A DNA stretch of 64,000 bases from Acholoe squamosa (Eukaryota; Annelida; Polychaeta; Phyllodocida; Polynoidae): the NCBI GenBank assembly GCA_949317995.1, contig OX439043.1, forward strand, positions 62,780,822 through 62,844,821, in the 5' to 3' direction. Positions 52,755 through 63,254 of the stretch are shown piece after piece. The position numbers were made by a program, and so were the translations under genes. The notes below the pieces were generated by a model, which saw only the letters and a program-made list of their open reading frames with translations, made no database searches and had not been told where the DNA came from. Positions within the stretch are counted from its first letter, which is position 1, and each line of letters starts with the position of its first letter.

Positions 52755-53704
52755 TTAGTACAGGAGGGGAACGGGAGTAGAGTAGAAATACAAAAGTAGC
52801 TAACCACCCCCACCCCCTGTTATAAAAAAAAACATGCCCTGAGGGCAAGTTTATAGGGGCTAGCACTATTACTATACTACCCGTAATAGGCCGTACCTGG
52901 ATAGTAGGAAATGGCAGGGCCGCGGTACGTGGGTACTAATTCCACTGTCAATATGGAATGGTGGGACTGTGGGTGAGGCAAGGTGACATCACTTCATAAC
53001 TTTGGTTCTATTGGGGAGAGGGACCCTCATCAACAACATTGAAACTAGATGCTTGGCCGACAAATCACCTTAGCCAGATGATATATAACTGCTACTTGAA
53101 GTGTGGATAAAATATGTAGGTCCGACACCCCTTAGTTTCTGAGAAATGAGCTATTTTGTTGATGGTGCGCAGCACCGCCATTCACTCAACATTGCAAATA
53201 GCGCTGGTACGGTTGGTTGCTCTCCCGGCCGGTGGGGGCGCTGCGGTGCGCGGCACACGAGAAAATCTACACTGGTGTGCTGCTCTAGGCTAAGTGCTCG
53301 GGGAGCAGAGAAAGCACAGGCGAAGTCGGCGATCCCGTGAGGATATACGTCTACGGTCAAGTGTAGGGTAGCTGAGGATTTTATCTTTAAGGAACCTGTT
53401 ATTTCAAGGCTGCAAAGGTTTCCTTGCAAGTCCTACACTGTTCAAAGGGTACAGCCTTCTTTGGCAACAATTATGCATAATTTTTTTTTTTATTTTTTAT
53501 GGTCGCCATCTTGGATCTCGATCCAAAGTGATCGGCACCTCTCCTACTTTTATTCACAGAGGGAACTGTTACCCGATTAGATATCTGGATTTTACTATCC
53601 GAGACCTACAATTTGATAGGTCATATGTTAAGATCTGATGAGTACTTCTAGAGAAATGCACTGAAATAAACTCCGAGAGAATATGCTGGGAGAGTGAAAA
53701 ATTG

Positions 53705-53998
53705 TTTGGCGTTTAACAACGGGGGGGGGGGCTGGTGGGTTTGAGGGGGGGGTCAGAATTTTTTCAACCCCTTGACCGGGGGTCAGAATTTTTTCAACCC
53801 CTCTGATGGGGGGGTCAAAAATAATTTCACCTGTTTTCAGTGGAAAAACCCATTACTATAGGGTAAAAGGGCACGTTTGCGCGCGATTTTTGGCCTTTAT
53901 GGGGGGGTTGAAAAAATTGTACCCCATCAAGACGGGGGGCGTAATTTTTTTCGCGCATCTGCGCATAAACCCACCAGCCCCCCTGTTGTTAAAAAATG
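53705..53998. mobile_element. Harbinger-like MITE, termini degraded
   Basis: GTTTAACAACGGGGGG at the left and CCCCCTGTTGTTAAAAAATG at the right are the family's subterminal blocks, with AATTTCACCTGTTTTCAG inside. Confidence 0.6.
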
Positions 53999-54415
53999 AA
54001 AAAAAGGTAGCATGATTATACCCATTATCAAAGCCTTTGCCCCTACAATCTGATGGCGAAGCCACTAGCTAGTTCTTTCTCAAAATAAATATGTGCACTT
54101 TCTGAATTGGATGCTCCTCAGAGCAATATAGTGATATTCACTGGTGTATACGGCACATGGCTATTGTATTATTGACCAATGGGAGGCATCCCTGGCATAT
54201 ACTGCGGAGTCGGGGGCTTAAGGTGTTAGTCATAGTGCCGTCGGGGTCTAATGGCGGCCCCCAGCTGATAATGGCTATGTGAGCTATATGCTAATGCTAA
54301 TTTACCTTTTGTTGGTGAATTCACTCATCCCACTTTTTTTTTTTTCACCCCCCCCCCATAAGGGCCGAAAATCGTGCGCGAATGTGCCCTTTTACCCTAT
54401 AGTAACGCGCGCCCT

Positions 54416-54560
54416 AAGGCCACACCAAATTAAAACGTTGCTCTATGGATTTCCCGCACCTTATTTTCTAAACTGCAAATTTTATTTTAGGCCACACCAA
54501 ATTAAATAGTTGGTCTATGGATTTCCCGCATCATATTTTCAGAAATACAATTTTTTTTTT
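54416..54560. mobile_element. two tandem GGCCACACC-type left ends
   Basis: GGCCACACCAAATTAAAACG and GGCCACACCAAATTAAATAG, each followed by a TCTATGGATTTCCCGCA block, lie 72 bp apart. They are fragments of the family of 55156-55594. Confidence 0.55.
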
Positions 54561-54842
54561 TTGAAAATTATTTTGTCTATTGTGTAGGGGCCAGCTCTGG
54601 CTGTGAGTCCATGGCGGTATGCCATCTGTCCCCGTTCCGGTTGCACCAGCCCTCAGGGGCTGGTCAGCCGGTATAAGCTACCCCCCCGTAGGTAGGGAGG
54701 AGTGTAGGGGCCAGCTCTGCCGTAAGGCCAGCAGCCCCGTTTCTGGAGATCCCAGCCCCCAGGGGCTGGCATCCGGTGGTAGCTCCCCCTACGTGTGTAT
54801 TATACCGATCCAGATGTAGATGGAAGGTAGAGAATGTCAGAC

Positions 54843-54914
54843 GGGGAAGTAGCTCAGCGGTAGAGCTTCCGCCTGCAGGTTGGAGGGTCCCGGGTTCGAC
54901 TCCCGGTTTCTCCA
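54843..54914 (+). tRNA. LTR-embedded tRNA-like gene (anticodon arm reads GCA, Cys-like)
   Basis: 72 nt. The acceptor GGGGAAG pairs with TTTCTCC (7/7 with G-U), the D stem GCTC/GAGC is 4/4 and the T stem CCGGG/CCCGG is 5/5 with loop TTCGACT. The anticodon stem pairs 4/5 around the loop CTGCAGG. Pol III box A (TAGCTCAGCGG) and box B (GGTTCGACTCC) are intact. A TTTT terminator lies six bases after the discriminator (54920-54923). It sits 24 bp before the end of a TRIM LTR, so it is element-borne rather than a normal host tRNA. Whether it is charged is doubtful. Confidence 0.75.
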
Positions 54915-54939
54915 GGACATTTTCCGCCGACCTCTACAC

Positions 54940-54962
54940 TGGTGGAGAAACCGGGAGTCGAA
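54940..54962 (+). promoter_or_regulatory. primer-binding site matching the element's own tRNA
   Basis: It starts TGGTGGAGAAACCGGGAG, one base after the LTR. All 23 bases equal the reverse complement of the last 20 nt of the tRNA at 54843-54914 plus CCA. The CCA is not encoded in the DNA (GGACAT follows the tRNA), so the match is to the processed, CCA-tailed molecule. Confidence 0.85.
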
Positions 54963-55155
54963 TTTTTATAAAGGGCATTAAAATGATGTAAAATGCTTAA
55001 AATCATTCATGTCAAAGCAATAAAGTGTCTCAGGTTGTTAAAAACCACGATGCTGGGGTAACTTTGGCCGCCCCACTCTTTTCTGTGTATGTAGTCTAAT
55101 ATTGAGAGCAAAACCACAGGACCTGGTATCAAAATACCGGTTCCTTTATATATAA

Positions 55156-55594
55156 GGCCACACCAAATTAAAATATTGGTCTATGGATTTCCCGCACCTT
55201 AATTTGTAAAACACAAATTTTAATTTTTTTAGGAAAATTTATTGGTCTATGGATTCCACCTGCATCATTTTCTTGCAAATTGCAGATTTTTTTGATTTTT
55301 TTTTAATCTAGGAGCTTACAGGATCAATCAATAAAAGTACAGAAATGGCAGACCACTTGTAGGTAAAGATGTTTCATTATAATTTATATAGGCCTATTCT
55401 GCACTTAGGAAAAAAAATTAACATTTACAGCAAGGGACCCCCACCACAAAAAAAAAATTAAATGAAATTATTTTGGTCATGCAAAATCCAGACAAATAAA
55501 TTTTCCTAGAAAAATAAAATAAAAATTTCGCCCTCCTGCCTCTTTTTCGAAAACAGAAAAATCCATAGAACAATTTTTTTAATTTGGAGTGGCC
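55156..55594. mobile_element. Harbinger-like MITE, GGCCACACCAAATTAAA ends, TSD TAA
   Basis: 439 bp. The left end GGCCACACCAAATTAAA and right end TTTAATTTGGAGTGGCC match at 16 of 17 positions. TAA flanks both sides. Confidence 0.8.
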
Positions 55595-56228
55595 TAACCT
55601 GTACCGGTACTTACAATACATAAAATGTCTACAACTGCCAAGGCCCCAAGTGTCTTTAAATTAAAAGAGGCCAGCAAAACTAGTACCGTAAATCGGGGAT
55701 ACTTTGGCCCACTTTTTGGATATTTCCGTAAAATTAGCATGATAGGAGTGCAAGTATTGGAGAAATAACTATTATTAGTTTGAGTTTTAGTCAGTATCTT
55801 TCTGATGTATGTGTAATTTTAAAATTTTGTGGCCAGCAAGTACTAGATTTACATCAAAATAGGTTGGGGCAAAGTTACCTTTACTTCGGGGCAACATTGG
55901 CCCACAAGGGATTCCCTATGGTAGTATATTTTTTATTTTTTCACAACCAAATATTGGGTCAAACTTACCCCTAAAAACTTTGTCAATATAAAAAGCATTC
56001 TTAGAAAGTATCCAATTCAGGTATTTTTCATCAAAGGTGAGCAAAACTCATGGATACAGTCTAAAATACGGCATGTAACAAAAATTGTGAAAAATATGAC
56101 TATTGTAGGGCAGTAATTCCCTGTACTCGGTGGCAGACCCCCAGGGGCGGGTCTCCGGGTAATCACTGCCCCCCCTAGTGTGTATCATACCGATCCAGGT
56201 GTGGATGGAAGGTGGAAATGTCAGGCCA

Positions 56229-56300
56229 GGGGAAATAGCTCAGAGGAAGAGCAGCCGCTTCGAAGTTGGAGGGTCCCGGGTTCGAGTCCCGGTTTCTCCA
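56229..56300 (+). tRNA. LTR-embedded tRNA-like gene, left LTR
   Basis: 72 nt. Acceptor GGGGAAA/TTTCTCC is 7/7, D stem 4/4 and T stem 5/5 with loop TTCGAGT. The anticodon stem is poor (3/5) around the loop TTCGAAG. Box B is GGTTCGAGTCC. The TTTT terminator is at 56306-56309. The weak anticodon arm argues against a role in translation but leaves the 3' primer end intact. Confidence 0.65.
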
Positions 56301-56325
56301 TGACATTTTCCGCTGACCACTACAT

Positions 56326-56346
56326 TGGTGGAGAAACCGAGCATCC
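56326..56346 (+). promoter_or_regulatory. primer-binding site of the complete TRIM
   Basis: TGGTGGAGAAACCGAGCATC begins two bases after the LTR. The first 14 bases are complementary to the CCA-tailed end of the LTR's own tRNA. The next seven are not, so this copy may have been primed by a related tRNA or has drifted. Confidence 0.7.
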
Positions 56347-56651
56347 TAACGCAATCACGGATTGAAGGTACGGGAACCCCGTATCTTAACACAATCATGG
56401 ATTGAGGACTCGGGAACTGGGTCGGTATGATACAGATAACGCTTCAGCCTGCTAGGGGTGAACTAGTCACCTGCTGGAGGTTGGGTTGGAGGAGCAGGGT
56501 TGGTTGAAGCTGATGGGGAGGAGTGTAGGGGCAGTAATTCCCTGTACTTGGTGACAGACCCCCAGGGGCGGGTCTCCGGGTAATCACTGCCCCCCCCCTA
56601 GTGTGTATCATACCAATCCAGGTGTGGATGGAAGGTGGAAATGTCAGGCCA

Positions 56652-56723
56652 GGGGAAATAGCTCAGAGGAAGAGCAGCCGCTTCGAAGTTGGAGGGTCCC
56701 GGGTTCGAGTCCCGGTTTCTCCA
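56652..56723 (+). tRNA. LTR-embedded tRNA-like gene, right LTR
   Basis: Identical over its length to 56229-56300 as far as I can read, with the TTTT terminator at 56729-56732. Confidence 0.65.
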
Positions 56724-56964
56724 TGACATTTTCCGCTGACCACTACACTATTTTGACTAAAATGACAGGCATTTAGTAGTGGCGGGCCAAAGTTACCCCC
56801 AAGCCCAAGGGCCAAAGTAACCCCAATTTTTTTAGAGAAATTATAATTTTACAGAAAATGTGAAATAATAAAATCCTTCTTGGGCTAAAAGAACTTGATT
56901 TGACATGCCTTTGGGTTGATTAATTGTTGGTTAAAACCAACAGACTCATTCTTGAATATTATTG

Positions 56965-57285
56965 GGGAGTGGTCATTTTTTATCAACAGTGGGGGGTGGT
57001 GGGTTTGAGGGGGGGACGTAAAATTTTCAGACCCCTCCCGAGGGGGGGCTAAAATATTTTGACCCCTCTTGAGGGGGGGGGGGCTAAAAAAAATTCACCC
57101 TCTTTTTAGCAAAAAAGCCTGTGCGCTACTACAGATCAAAGTGGGGCGCGAAAACTCTACACGCCTCCGGCGCGGGGGGGCCGCAAAAAAATTTGACTGC
57201 TGTTGAGGGGGGGGGGCATCAACAATTTTTGTGCGTCCACGCGAAAACCCACCACCCCCCCTGTTGATAAATAATGACCACTCCC
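56965..57285. mobile_element. Harbinger-like MITE (GGGAGTG ends), TSD TTG
   Basis: 321 bp. Ends GGGAGTGGTCATTTTTTATC and AATGACCACTCCC, flanked by TTG on both sides. The target differs from TWA in the last base. Confidence 0.8.
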
Positions 57286-57649
57286 TTGGTTGATCCAGAC
57301 GCAATTTCCGGACACACCGAAAATTGGTGAAAATTTTAGCCTCTAGCCCTACTCATTGCCTTATATCTAAAAATAATTATCACTTTCAAAATTCTATTTA
57401 GACTAAAATTGTAGCTTAGATGATAGGCTTTTTGATAAAAGTGACCTAGATATGAAAAAATATCCTTAATTGTTATATCAAGATCAAAACAACATTTTTC
57501 TGTGACTGGGCTAATCTTACCCCTTAAGGGACAATTAAAGTATCCCCGTTTTACGGAGTCAAACTGACAGTGACTCAAAGACAAGTGGCCAAAGCCTGCA
57601 AACTGTAAAGGCAAAGTAAGTAGTAACCCCACTTTACGGTGGGTGCTGT

Positions 57650-58218
57650 TAGCCTACCTTAAGCGTAGCCTAGCTTCGCAACTGCTGTGCAACTAAAACG
57701 GGAATTATCACACAACAGGCTACTCAGGCATTTTTGAAGCAGAAAATTTACAGAAAATGTCCCGGTTCAGGACGGGTTGTTTACTCCGTTGCCGTGTTTG
57801 TGTGCCACCCAGTACTGGTGACTCTGGTGACCTGAGCTTACCTTCAGGCGTGCGAAATACGGCTTCATCGCGACACGTGGAGAGCACAGGCGACTGACTG
57901 TTAAAAATGTGCTAGATATCCGCCAGGTTGTGCGGCAGTCTGAATTGACTTCTCGGCCATAAGACCGAAGGGATTAAGAAGTTAAATAGTGGCTTATCTC
58001 TGCATTTACCTAGAGAAACCACCATTAGGTATAGCATGACTTTTTATTTCATCTCAGCCTGACTCTGGGTCCGAGTTCTTGTACATCTCTGTGGCGAATT
58101 CTTGGCGGGAAAAGGCATACTGACACCTAGCGGCTTGTTGGGAAACTATTCACGACAATCTCCGGAAAACAGCGGAGCCTGAGCGGAGCCAAACACGTGC
58201 AGCACATGCGCACCAAAT
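57650..58218 (+). promoter_or_regulatory. probable NOP56 promoter and 5' UTR
   Basis: CpG-richer, largely repeat-free sequence directly before the ATG at 58219, unlike the AT-rich repeats on either side. No TATA box is seen near the start. A pyrimidine-rich transcription start cannot be fixed by eye. Confidence 0.4.
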
Positions 58219-61200
58219 ATGGCTGTAAGTATGGACGTGTGGTCCGATTTTCTATTTATTTACTGCTCAAATTGCAATATTTAATCACCAACATTTAAAT
58301 TGAAAGATGCGTAGCCGATCATGAATGTATTGTGAATTGAAATGCCAAGTATGGCATGCACAGGATTCGTGATAACTTAGATATCAAGTGTTTTGTTTGG
58401 GTTGCTGAATACACGTGGTCACGACTGCGCATCGCTTAGGCCATGTTGTATGATGGAGTATGATGTAGCTGAGCCTGAGTGCGCTTTTTCGGGTGCAGAG
58501 ACCAGAGTAGCGCGGACTCTGTGGATTTGTAGTTGCAGTGCCCTCACCGTAACTTAAACAGTTTAGCGTAAACTTTAATTAACAAGCCCATGCTTAGGGA
58601 GTGGTCATTCTATTATTAACCTGGGGGGGGGGGGGGTGGTTGTGATAATTCTTATCATAATTCTTACCATATTGCAAATCATCTAAAAAGCCAGGCCCAG
58701 GGGCTGTGAACTGTATATACTCATATATAAAATCTGTCTACAACATTGTAAATGAAAACCTGGTGCTGACATAAGTGTACCTGTACATTAGTCAATAAAG
58801 CCATCTTGAATCTTGAATCTTGGGGGGGGGGGGATGAAACAAATTGTTGATCCACCTAAGCCTAAGGCCAAAGGAACTTGGGTTACAGTTTACCGTCTAC
58901 CGCCCGCATGCATTTATAGGGGCCGCATGAGAAAATTTCATTATTTATTCGGACGGACGGAAATTAAATTAAGTGTGGTAAAAGAGGTTTGCAACACGTT
59001 GCAATACCTTAGGCAGCCATAGAAAGCCGGGGAATCCTCCGCAGTGGCACCATAAGTGTGCCATGGGCCATTTCACACCAGCTTAGGGATTTGTTAATTT
59101 CTCCCTTATTTCTCTTTGAAATTACTGCAAACTTCGCACATTAGTAGATTATTATATGGCGATCACTCGTTATTAGTTAAAATGAGGATATCATGATCAG
59201 AAGTGCAATAAAAAGGTTGAGAAGTTTCGGGAACGGTTTGACAGTGATGAGCGGGTGGGTGGTGCTCATGTCCCTGCCATTAAACAATTATTTTCTGCAT
59301 GATCTCCTTCGCCAAATACATTTTTGTTTAAGCACAGTGTTCCTTTATGTCTTTAGGAGACTCGCTGAAAGTTTGAAGTCATTTGGTTGTATATCTCCAG
59401 AGAAAATTGATATTTGTTCCACCCTCACACTCAGTCCGCATACATTTTCAATTGGAGCAGGGCTTAGCCATTCCCCGGCTTCCGGTTGAGCTATCTCAGC
59501 GCTCACAGCTCCCCCTATAAACAAAGGAGGACTTTCTGTCCGTCCGAATTATCTAAAAAAAAATGGCAAAATTTCTCAAAAATGCATTTGGACATGGTAC
59601 GAATCAGCAAAGGGTGGCCATATTTGGTATCAAATTAAAGCTTACAGTGTAAGAAGTGTCAATAACATGGTGACATATACAACCTATACATTTCCATGCA
59701 CTTATACCTATATAATGAATAATGAAAAAAAGCCTCATCAATTTTCAAAATGGCTCGGACGGTAAACTGTAACCTGACTTCCCATGCCCATGGCCTAAAA
59801 GTAAAACCACCCCCCCCCCCGCCTCAGCTGGCAATAAATACTCTGCCCTAAACAAAAGGCCTGTGCACTCGTTACTAGAATAAAACTTGAAGGGGGAGGG
59901 AACATGGAAAATTTCGGATTCCTCCAAGCATGAGGGGAGGGGGGGCAAAACAAATTTTGGTGTGCACACACCAAATTTTAGCAAACACTGCCTGTTGCTT
60001 AGGGAGTGATCACTTTTTAACAACAGGCCCTTGCAGGGCTGGTGAGTTTGAAGGGGGTCAATGTGCAAACCCAACAGCCCTCCCCTCTGCCAAAGGCTCT
60101 GGGGTCTGCTTAAGTTAAGGGAGTGGTCATTATGTATCAACAGGCCTAAATGAACATTGTACATGGTACTTTAGTAATTGTAAATTTATCTCTGTCCTCT
60201 TTTATTGCTACAGCCTCAAGTGATGCACGTGCTCTTTGAGCATGCCTCAGGTTATGCCTTGTTCCGGGTGAAGGAGTTCGAGGAAATTGGCCTGCTCCAG
60301 CCAGAGGTGGAAGCCAGTGTCACCGACCTCAGTCGATTCAACGCCATTGTTAAGCTTGTAGCGTTCTCTCCATTCAAAACAAGTACCAATGCCTTGGACA
60401 ACATGAACAGTATATCAGAAGGTGAGGACTGCTGTTTTAAATGCCTCTTTCCTTTCAAATACCACATACATCGGTATTTAATGTTACTGATACATTTGTT
60501 CTGGAATTTTGGTTTGATAAGTAGCATGTATTTTGATAGAGGAAATTGCTTTTGACGTTTAGTTGAACCTGTATTTTTTCAACGAACTTTGTGCTTAACA
60601 ATTAAATATTTGTGATCTCTTTGCACAGGAGTTCTTCACGAAGACCTGCGGCTCTTCATTGAAACAAATGTACCCAAATCAACTAAGAAGCAAAAGTCCA
60701 TGCTTGGTGTTGGAGACAGCAAGATTGCTGCGACCATCTCCGAGGAGCTTGGGATGAGCTGTCCGTCAACTGGTGTGGTCGTTGAGATTACTCGAGGTAA
60801 GTTTCTGACTGTGGTCTAACCGGTCTCTCCCTGTACCATGTCCCATTATTTGGCGAATCGCTAGTCTCGTACTTGTAATGGCCTTGGGTTTTCTTTCTTT
60901 TTGAGCACTTGAAATGTATGTTGAATCAGCATCTGTGACATGGACTGTGAGAAGGGGTCTTAAAACCCTCTGCACTAAGCCCTAAGCATTTCTCGGCAGT
61001 TCATGAAGTCACAGTGGCCATACCGAACTAGTTCTGTTGGCCATAAAGCATACTGTTGAGATTGGTAAATCTAAACGTGGCAATTCAAAAGTATCCTTGG
61101 GGATAACTGCTCAAATAATTGTCTCACATCTCTTCAGGAATCCGTTGCCATTTCCATAAGATGATCAAGGGTCTCACAGAGCAGTCCGCTGCTAAGGCAC

Positions 61201-62621
61201 AGCTTGGTTTGGGCCACAGCTACTCTCGGTGTAAAGTGAAGTTTAACGTAAACCGCGCTGACAACATGATCATACAGAGCATCAGTCTCCTCGACCAGTT
61301 GGACAAAGACATCAATCTCTTCTCTATGAGAATAAGGTGCGTAATGAGCAAAAGATTCTCTCTAAATCTGTAGAAATAAAGATCTGGAAGGTGCAGGATT
61401 CAATCTCTTTCACCAGGAGACCTACAGACTAACCAGTACCTTTTTTCATTTACAGAGAATGGTATTCCTACCACTTCCCAGAGCTGGTGAAGGTGGTGCC
61501 AGAGAACTACACATACGCCCGAGTGGCCAAATTCATCAAGAACAGAAAGGACCTTACAGACGAGTCAGTCGAAGCCCTAGAAGAAATCGTTATGGACTCT
61601 GCCAAAGCACAAGCCATCCTTGATGCGTCAAGAAGTTCAATGGGTAAGTAGGCTTTAATTATAGCTTATATCAAAATGGGAAAAAGAATCTTTGAGTAAT
61701 GGGCAATTCTACTGCACAGCCTGGGTTCAAATTTTGTGCGTTTTCATGATAAAAAAAAAAAGATCTAGAATGCAGGATAACATAGGCTTTATTTTAAAGT
61801 ATTCAACACCTTTGTTAAGTTGCATATCTTTATGTGCCATAAACATGATTATTACAGGCATGGACATCTCACCTATCGATCTGATCAACATCGAACGATT
61901 CGCAACACGGGTTATTGCCCTGTCAGAGTACCGTAAAACTCTACAAGAGTATCTGCGGGACAGGATGCACACCGTAGCACCTAACCTGGCGGCACTCATA
62001 GGAGAATCGGTAAGACACTGGTAATGACTAATGTATTTAACAATTACAGAAAGTGCTGTATTCTTCAATCTAATAACTGTCAACTTAAGCCTGTATTTTG
62101 TTGTATTTTTTTTTCGTTCTTTATGAGGAAAATTAATTACAAGTATGCAATTGAGTATGCTGACCATTTAGATGTCTTTCTTACTTTGTAGGTTGGCGCT
62201 CGGTTGATTTCACACGCTGGCAGTCTGACCAATCTGGCCAAATACCCAGCTTCCACAGTACAGATCCTTGGTGCAGAGAAGGCGCTCTTCAGGTTAGTGT
62301 GCGACTAAGATAACCCTTATAGAGAGCAAATAGATAACTAAGATCCAATTATGGAATGCTGAATAATAACAATTTTCATTTTGATTTTGTTCATTGAATG
62401 GTATTTCTTCTGCATTGAACACTTGAAAGGTCCTTTTCCAAATAATTTCACCTTGTCGCTTTAAATTTGTAGAGCTTTGAAGACGAAAGGAAACACACCA
62501 AAGTACGGTCTGATCTTCCACTCAACCTTCATTGGACGTGCTGCTGCTAAGAACAAGGGTCGTATTTCGCGCTACCTTGCCAACAAATGTTCCATCGCCT
62601 CGCGCATTGATTGTTTCGCTG
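58219..62621 (+). CDS. NOP56: NOP56, box C/D snoRNP core protein (exons 1-8, continues past the window)
   Basis: Exons: 58219-58224 (ATGGCT only), 60214-60421, 60629-60796, 61138-61336, 61456-61643, 61858-62009, 62192-62292 and 62473-62621. All junctions are GT-AG with matching phase, giving 390 codons of the roughly 590 in the family. Residues 3-70 are the N-terminal domain ([20 protein letters not shown]) that binds fibrillarin. A coiled-coil and the Nop domain follow, with [56 protein letters not shown] and the basic [20 protein letters not shown] segment that contacts snoRNA and the 15.5K protein. The protein guides 2'-O-methylation of rRNA in the nucleolus. The remaining exons, including the Lys-rich tail, must lie beyond 64000, since none is seen between 62622 and the end. 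Confidence 0.97.
58881..59774. mobile_element. 894-bp TIR element in NOP56 intron 1
   Basis: GGTTACAGTTTACCGTC at the left is answered by GACGGTAAACTGTAACC at the right. An inner pair, TTCGGACGGACGGAAATT (58948) and CTGTCCGTCCGAATT (59538), adds a second stem. A 98-codon open frame inside has no recognisable similarity. Confidence 0.6.
60002..60160. mobile_element. fragments of GGGAGTG MITEs
   Basis: GGGAGTGATCACTTTTTAAC follows TTA at 60002. A second end, GGGAGTGGTCATTATGTATC, lies at about 60119 in the same orientation. Another lone end is at 58597. Confidence 0.5.
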
Positions 62622-62864
62622 GTAAGAATTTTTTGGTTGACAAGTGCTATTTATTGGGCATGCTGATGAAAAAGATGAAAGTTAGTTGGACCCTGCAAGG
62701 ATGCGATACTATTGTATCCGCCGCCCGCCCCCCCCCCCCCCCAGACCTTAGATCTAAAAGGTCGACCCTTGTCAGTTTCTCAGATCCATTGACTTGAGAA
62801 AATTTACAAAAAAAAAAGAAATTTGGACTGGTAAGGGGTGTGATCTGGCAGTGACGGGCTTCCC

Positions 62865-63030
62865 TAGACCACTTAAAAGGGTCCCCTCTTACCTATCCCT
62901 TCGGATGTGTGTGGTGCACATATGTGTGGGAACCGACACATTCCACTGTGACATTGTAATGTAGTTCTCACCATGAATATGACCTTAGCTGTCAAAATGG
63001 CGTCAGACATCTATTACTCACTGACTCTGG
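62865..63030 (+). repeat. SINE-like repeat, copy 2
   Basis: GGATGTGTGTGGTGCACATA, CACATTCCACTGTGACATTG and CCATGAATATGACCTTAG, then CATCTATTACTCACTGACTC. Confidence 0.6.
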
Positions 63031-63254
63031 CAGTGACAGTTGTAAACAAAGCTTAACCATAAAGAGGTACGGCGTCCTCTTGTTATGGGTGCCGCATTAA
63101 CGATTCTTAAAACATGGAACATTGATTGAGTAAGGGTACAAATACATTGCCTCTCCACTCAGTGGTGCCACCATGAAAGGGTTCTCTTAAGATCGGGGAC
63201 CACACCTTACACCCCTTCTCCCATAGTGTTTTGTTCCACCCCCTCCCTCCTCTC

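Larger units (their letters stand above)
54583..54962 (+). mobile_element. TRIM-like miniature LTR retroelement, partial copy, tRNA gene in LTR
   Basis: A fossil of the family of 56104-56747. A best-preserved LTR (54703-54938, TGTAGGGG..CTCTACA) contains the tRNA gene 54843-54914. It is preceded by a short LTR-like piece and a purine tract (GTAGGGAGGAG), and followed by a primer-binding site at 54940-54962. The copy is incomplete. Confidence 0.75.
56104..56747 (+). mobile_element. complete TRIM-like LTR element, 644 bp, tRNA gene in each LTR
   Basis: LTRs at 56104-56324 (221 bp) and 56524-56747 (224 bp) start TGTAGGG and end CCACTACA. They differ by about three substitutions plus small indels. 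CTAT flanks both sides. The 199-bp middle has a PBS at 56326 and a polypurine tract (GATGGGGAGGAG) directly before the second LTR. There is no coding capacity, so mobilisation would need proteins from another LTR element. It looks whole for a non-autonomous element. Confidence 0.85.
55686..57556. mobile_element. DNA transposon, CCGTAAATCGGGGATACTTT ends, host of two nested insertions
   Basis: The left end CCGTAAATCGGGGATACTTT and right end AAAGTATCCCCGTTTTACGG are inverted repeats. The interior has repeated GGCCAAAGTTACCCC-type motifs. The TRIM (56104-56747) and a GGGAGTG MITE (56965-57285) are inserted within it. Without them the element is about 0.9 kb. No transposase is seen. Confidence 0.65.

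Noticed and set aside
54843-54914. Ordinary host tRNA-Cys gene
   Set aside because: It lies inside a TG..CA repeat unit whose relatives at 56229 and 56652 occupy the same LTR position, and its anticodon loop is atypical.
59193-59489. 98-codon frame as a gene
   Set aside because: It lies inside a TIR element in a NOP56 intron, with no recognisable domain or supporting signals.
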